NCBI GenBank assembly: GCA_903820955.1
Contig: CAIJJH010000193.1
Location: forward strand, 1-11,219
Direction of reading: 5' to 3'
DNA: 11,219 nucleotides
DNA from: an uncultured Micrococcales bacterium
Lineage (GTDB): Bacteria; Actinomycetota; Actinomycetes; Actinomycetales; Microbacteriaceae
Numbering within the stretch: the stretch's first letter is position 1; each line of letters starts with the position of its first letter. The position numbers and the translations under genes were made by a program. Shown one piece after another: positions 9,058 through 11,219 of this stretch. The notes beneath the pieces were generated by a model. It worked only from the letters and a program-made list of their open reading frames with translations, did no database searches and was not told where the DNA came from.

Positions 9058-10751
9058 TAGCGACTCCTGACGCTCAGAAGCCCCTGAGTGACTCCGAGCA
9101 GTTGAACCTGAGCCGAAGTTCCGCTTTGAGGCACAAAGAACAGCAGCATGTCCGAGTAGTTTGAAACGATGCCGGTGGGCGACCCGGTGGCACCGAGCAA
9201 GGTTTTCTCCATGCCGGTTACCGTGATTGCCGAGCCTCTTTTGGTTGGCCGGATCGTGTAGCCGTCAATCATCGACACAGCGACTAAGGCGCCGCTTTTG
9301 GTGGTTGCCAAGCTTAAGACATTTGGCGAGCCTAGGGTGTGCGTGAAAGTTATCTTGCCGTTCTTGAGAGACGCGACCTGAGAAGCCTGAGACTCCGAAA
9401 TCTGCTTGTAGAACTCGTCATTCTCGACATTGAACAGGGCTCCGGATGCGCTGCCCACACCATCATCAATAATTTTGCCGTAAACCTTCGGAAGCTCATT
9501 CGGAGCAACCTTGACGAACTTTGCGGCCGGGTCGACGGGGACTGCGCCGAGTTCCTTAACTGGAACCGAAGGAATTTTCGCACCCTGCATCAACCTGATG
9601 TTGTACCAGAGAAGATATTGCGACCTTGGGTTAACCTGCTGAAGCACAAGCATTTGCGGGCTTGGGGTTCCTGCTTCGTCTGTGATGGCCATGATCGTTC
9701 GAGGCCAGATAGTTGATGCAGCGGGGAGAATGAAGGTGATGGGTTTGCCAGCAATCTTGGGTAGCGGCGCCAACTTGGCATCCAGCTTTCTAATCGCGAA
9801 GTAACTGGTTCGCTGAGCCAGAGCGGGCCCGGCAACTCGGGTGGCAAGCCTGCCGGCATCGTTTTTCGCGTCTCCCTCGTCGACGATGGTTGCGACCTGC
9901 TGAAGAATCCGCTCCAACTGAGCGGTATTCACAACAGGGGGGTCGGCAACCGTCGTCGTTGGAGTAGGAGTTGCCGAAGGCTGATTTTGAGAAGGGGCGC
10001 AACCGGTCAGGAGCGCGAGGGTTAGAGCGCCGGCAGAAAGACCATAGACGACCTTTCGTGCCGATCTGCGTCCTCGTGCAGGCGCCATCCTTGGTGACTT
10101 TCCTAGTCGAATTCTTGGACCTTGAGGAGCCTTAGGCACCTTGCGGCTCGGGCCGCGGCGCTTGCGTAGCGATCGGTATGAGATCAAGTTGAGGATCAGG
10201 GCCAGGAGCAGCACACCGAAACCGATTCCGATCAAGAGGTTCGAAGGAAAAAGGTCAAAGTGAACTGGCCAAACTACGTCAACCATTCCAGGTGCGGCGG
10301 TCGAGCCATCAGAAGCGATTATTACGGCACCCGAAAGCTTGGACGGTGATGCAAGAACGGCCTTTCGCTCCCCCGAAACCGAGGTGCGCCAGAGGTCGGA
10401 CCCAATCGGCGAATAGTTTGAACCTGGGCCGGTAAATGAACTAGCTGAGAGTCGGTTACCCGTCTTCGTTGCTTCGATGAGCGTGTGAGGTGTGTCGCTA
10501 ACCCAAGCCATGATGTCGTTCTCACGACCGGTTGCGATAAACACGTTTCGAGGTCCGCTCGAAGTCACAACTGGGGTGCCGGGGTGCAAGCTCAAAACGG
10601 AATTTGGAATGATCGTGAACGGGTTTCCGGTTTCAAACTGGACCGACAATTTATAGCTGGTGGGAGGCGCCCAAACGGTTCTCTCTGCCACGCCAAGCAT
10701 CAAGAGGGTAAGCGAAACCATGAAAAGACCGATCGCAATCAAAAGGCGCAT
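9057..10751 (-). CDS. Uncharacterised membrane protein joined to a lipoprotein-like C-terminal domain
   Basis: I do not recognise a named function. The 564-residue product begins with a transmembrane segment (about 3-22) followed by an RTVWAPP motif. Next come an apparently extracytoplasmic domain (about 23-170), a second transmembrane segment (about 171-191) and a strongly basic, proline-rich loop (about 194-233), then a third hydrophobic stretch (234-250). That stretch ends in a lipobox, L248-T249-G250-C251, followed by a Ser/Pro/Thr-rich linker typical of secreted lipoproteins (252-275). The domain from 276 to 564 has no motif I can name. The basic loop fits the positive-inside rule: N-terminus in, domain 1 out, loop in, C-terminal domain out. 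I dimly recall similar Microbacteriaceae proteins, some annotated as glycosyltransferases, but I see no such catalytic motif. ATG at 10751 has only a weak ribosome binding site. First gene of the run leading to ligA. A cell-surface role is inference. Confidence 0.85.
   Translation of the reverse strand: MRLLIAIGLFMVSLTLLMLGVAERTVWAPPTSYKLSVQFETGNPFTIIPNSVLSLHPGTPVVTSSGPRNVFIATGRENDIMAWVSDTPHTLIEATKTGNRLSASSFTGPGSNYSPIGSDLWRTSVSGERKAVLASPSKLSGAVIIASDGSTAAPGMVDVVWPVHFDLFPSNLLIGIGFGVLLLALILNLISYRSLRKRRGPSRKVPKAPQGPRIRLGKSPRMAPARGRRSARKVVYGLSAGALTLALLTGCAPSQNQPSATPTPTTTVADPPVVNTAQLERILQQVATIVDEGDAKNDAGRLATRVAGPALAQRTSYFAIRKLDAKLAPLPKIAGKPITFILPAASTIWPRTIMAITDEAGTPSPQMLVLQQVNPRSQYLLWYNIRLMQGAKIPSVPVKELGAVPVDPAAKFVKVAPNELPKVYGKIIDDGVGSASGALFNVENDEFYKQISESQASQVASLKNGKITFTHTLGSPNVLSLATTKSGALVAVSMIDGYTIRPTKRGSAITVTGMEKTLLGATGSPTGIVSNYSDMLLFFVPQSGTSAQVQLLGVTQGLLSVRSR
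9064..9068 (-). promoter_or_regulatory. Ribosome binding site inside the upstream gene, deciding a GTG start
   Basis: The minus strand reads AGGAG, followed after 6 bases by GTG at 9057. The site lies within the last codons of the 564-residue membrane protein gene and supports the one-base overlap of the two reading frames. Confidence 0.8.
9999..10088 (-). other. Internal lipoprotein-type signal sequence with a possible internal start
   Basis: Within the 564-residue reading frame, Met222 (ATG at 10088) begins a stretch that on its own would be a textbook 29-residue lipoprotein signal. It has a basic n-region with RGRRSARK, a hydrophobic core (234-248) and the lipobox LTGC ending at Cys251 (codon 10001-9999). 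AGGAAAG lies 9 bases upstream of this ATG, a fair ribosome binding site and better than the one at the annotated start. Either the segment is a third membrane helix, or a separate lipoprotein is also made. Confidence 0.5.
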
Positions 10752-10816
10752 GGCATTCCATTCAGGCTAAACTTGGCTTGTCTTTCAAGTCTATCCAAGA
10801 GCCTAGGAGCCCGCCT
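10752..10816. promoter_or_regulatory. Short divergent spacer between the membrane protein gene and the second DivIVA-like gene
   Basis: These 65 bases separate two divergent genes and must hold, or partly hold, promoters for both. I find no -35/-10 pair with acceptable spacing on either strand: TTGGCT (10773-10778) and TATCCA (10792-10797) are only 13 bases apart. Promoters may use an unrecognised sigma factor or lie inside a neighbouring gene. Confidence 0.3.
10805..10809 (+). promoter_or_regulatory. Ribosome binding site deciding a TTG start
   Basis: AGGAG precedes TTG at 10817 by 7 bases. It is the only good site near the 5' end of the second DivIVA-like gene. Confidence 0.75.
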
Positions 10817-11219
10817 TTGTCGCAGGACGCCGAATTCCCAACCGGGATCCGCGGTTACGACCGTGATGTCGTAGACGAAGCCGTTCGCGTGCTTAGAAGA
10901 GACCTTTTGCAGATCTCAACGCAAAACGCCGGACTCATCGCAGAACTGCGCGAAAAGACGGCCGTAGCCGAAGAACTGCAGCAAAAACTAGCCGAATCCG
11001 AAACTCCTAACTACGCCTCGGTTGGCGCCAGGGCCGCTCTGATTCTCAGCACAGCCGAAGACCAGGCACTTCGAATAGTTGCCGATGCCGAAGCCGAAAA
11101 GGTGAGAGTTTTAGCCGAGATTGAGCGTGAAACCGAAGACATCCGTGGCGAAGCCAAAGGCTATTACGACTCCCTGGTGGCCGAGGCAGGCCGCCGAGCT
11201 GAGCGCCTCCAAGCCACCG
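10817..11219 (+). CDS. Second DivIVA-like coiled-coil protein, 3' end cut by the window
   Basis: 134 codons are visible and the frame is still open at the right edge. The N-terminus has the same motif as the protein at 2928: R12-G13-Y14 followed by DRDVVDEAVRVL, then a first coiled coil (about 18-60). A break at P64 in TPNYASVGA matches SPGYAELGA of the other protein. After that the helix keeps an 11-residue period, with small or hydrophobic residues A80, A91, I102, A113 and A124; AEDQALRIVADAE corresponds to AEEQAKKLIQDAG in the paralogue. No signal peptide or membrane segment is seen. TTG at 10817 is chosen for its ribosome binding site and because it places the RGY motif at the same distance from the N-terminus as in the paralogue. 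Divergent from the 564-residue membrane protein gene. A scaffold role at the pole or septum is inferred from the DivIVA-like N-terminus only; total length is unknown. Confidence 0.85.
   Translation, partial: MSQDAEFPTGIRGYDRDVVDEAVRVLRRDLLQISTQNAGLIAELREKTAVAEELQQKLAESETPNYASVGARAALILSTAEDQALRIVADAEAEKVRVLAEIERETEDIRGEAKGYYDSLVAEAGRRAERLQAT

Overview
The window looks like a stretch of core genome from an actinobacterium. GC content looks mid-50s by eye. GatCAB, LigA, MnmA, an IscS/YrvO-type cysteine desulfurase and DivIVA-like coiled-coil proteins occur together. Spacing is very tight, and six of the ten genes start with GTG or TTG. My best guess is a small-genome Microbacteriaceae (Rhodoluna/Aquiluna type); this rests on protein style and base composition, not on a search. 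I see no insertion sequence, phage gene, CRISPR array, tRNA or rRNA.

Layout. Bases 1-2787 (minus strand) carry gatC-gatA-gatB with 2-base gaps; gatB runs off the left edge. A 140-base divergent spacer (2788-2927) holds a perfect 7-bp inverted repeat. Bases 2928-3968 (plus strand) encode a 346-residue DivIVA-like coiled-coil protein, which meets ligA tail to tail with only 5 bases between the stops. Bases 3974-10751 (minus strand) hold five tightly packed genes, in transcription order: a 564-residue membrane protein with an internal lipoprotein-like signal, a thioredoxin-fold/TPR-like protein lacking CxxC, a cysteine desulfurase, mnmA and ligA. Junctions are a 1-base overlap, a 13-base gap, a 2-base gap and a 4-base overlap. 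After a 65-base divergent gap, a second DivIVA-like gene starts at 10817 (plus strand) and leaves the window on the right.

How the genes fit together. The cysteine desulfurase probably supplies persulfide sulfur to MnmA, which thiolates U34 of the Lys, Glu and Gln tRNAs. GatCAB converts mischarged Glu-tRNA(Gln), and in many species Asp-tRNA(Asn), to the correct aminoacyl-tRNA. So much of the block serves tRNA maturation, with the replication ligase LigA embedded. The two plus-strand DivIVA-like genes flank the ligA-mnmA block. They share an N-terminal RGY motif, a Pro/Tyr/Gly linker and an 11-residue alanine repeat, which makes them likely paralogues and the most interesting part of the window. 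The second point of interest is the 564-residue protein, which looks like a membrane protein joined to a lipoprotein.
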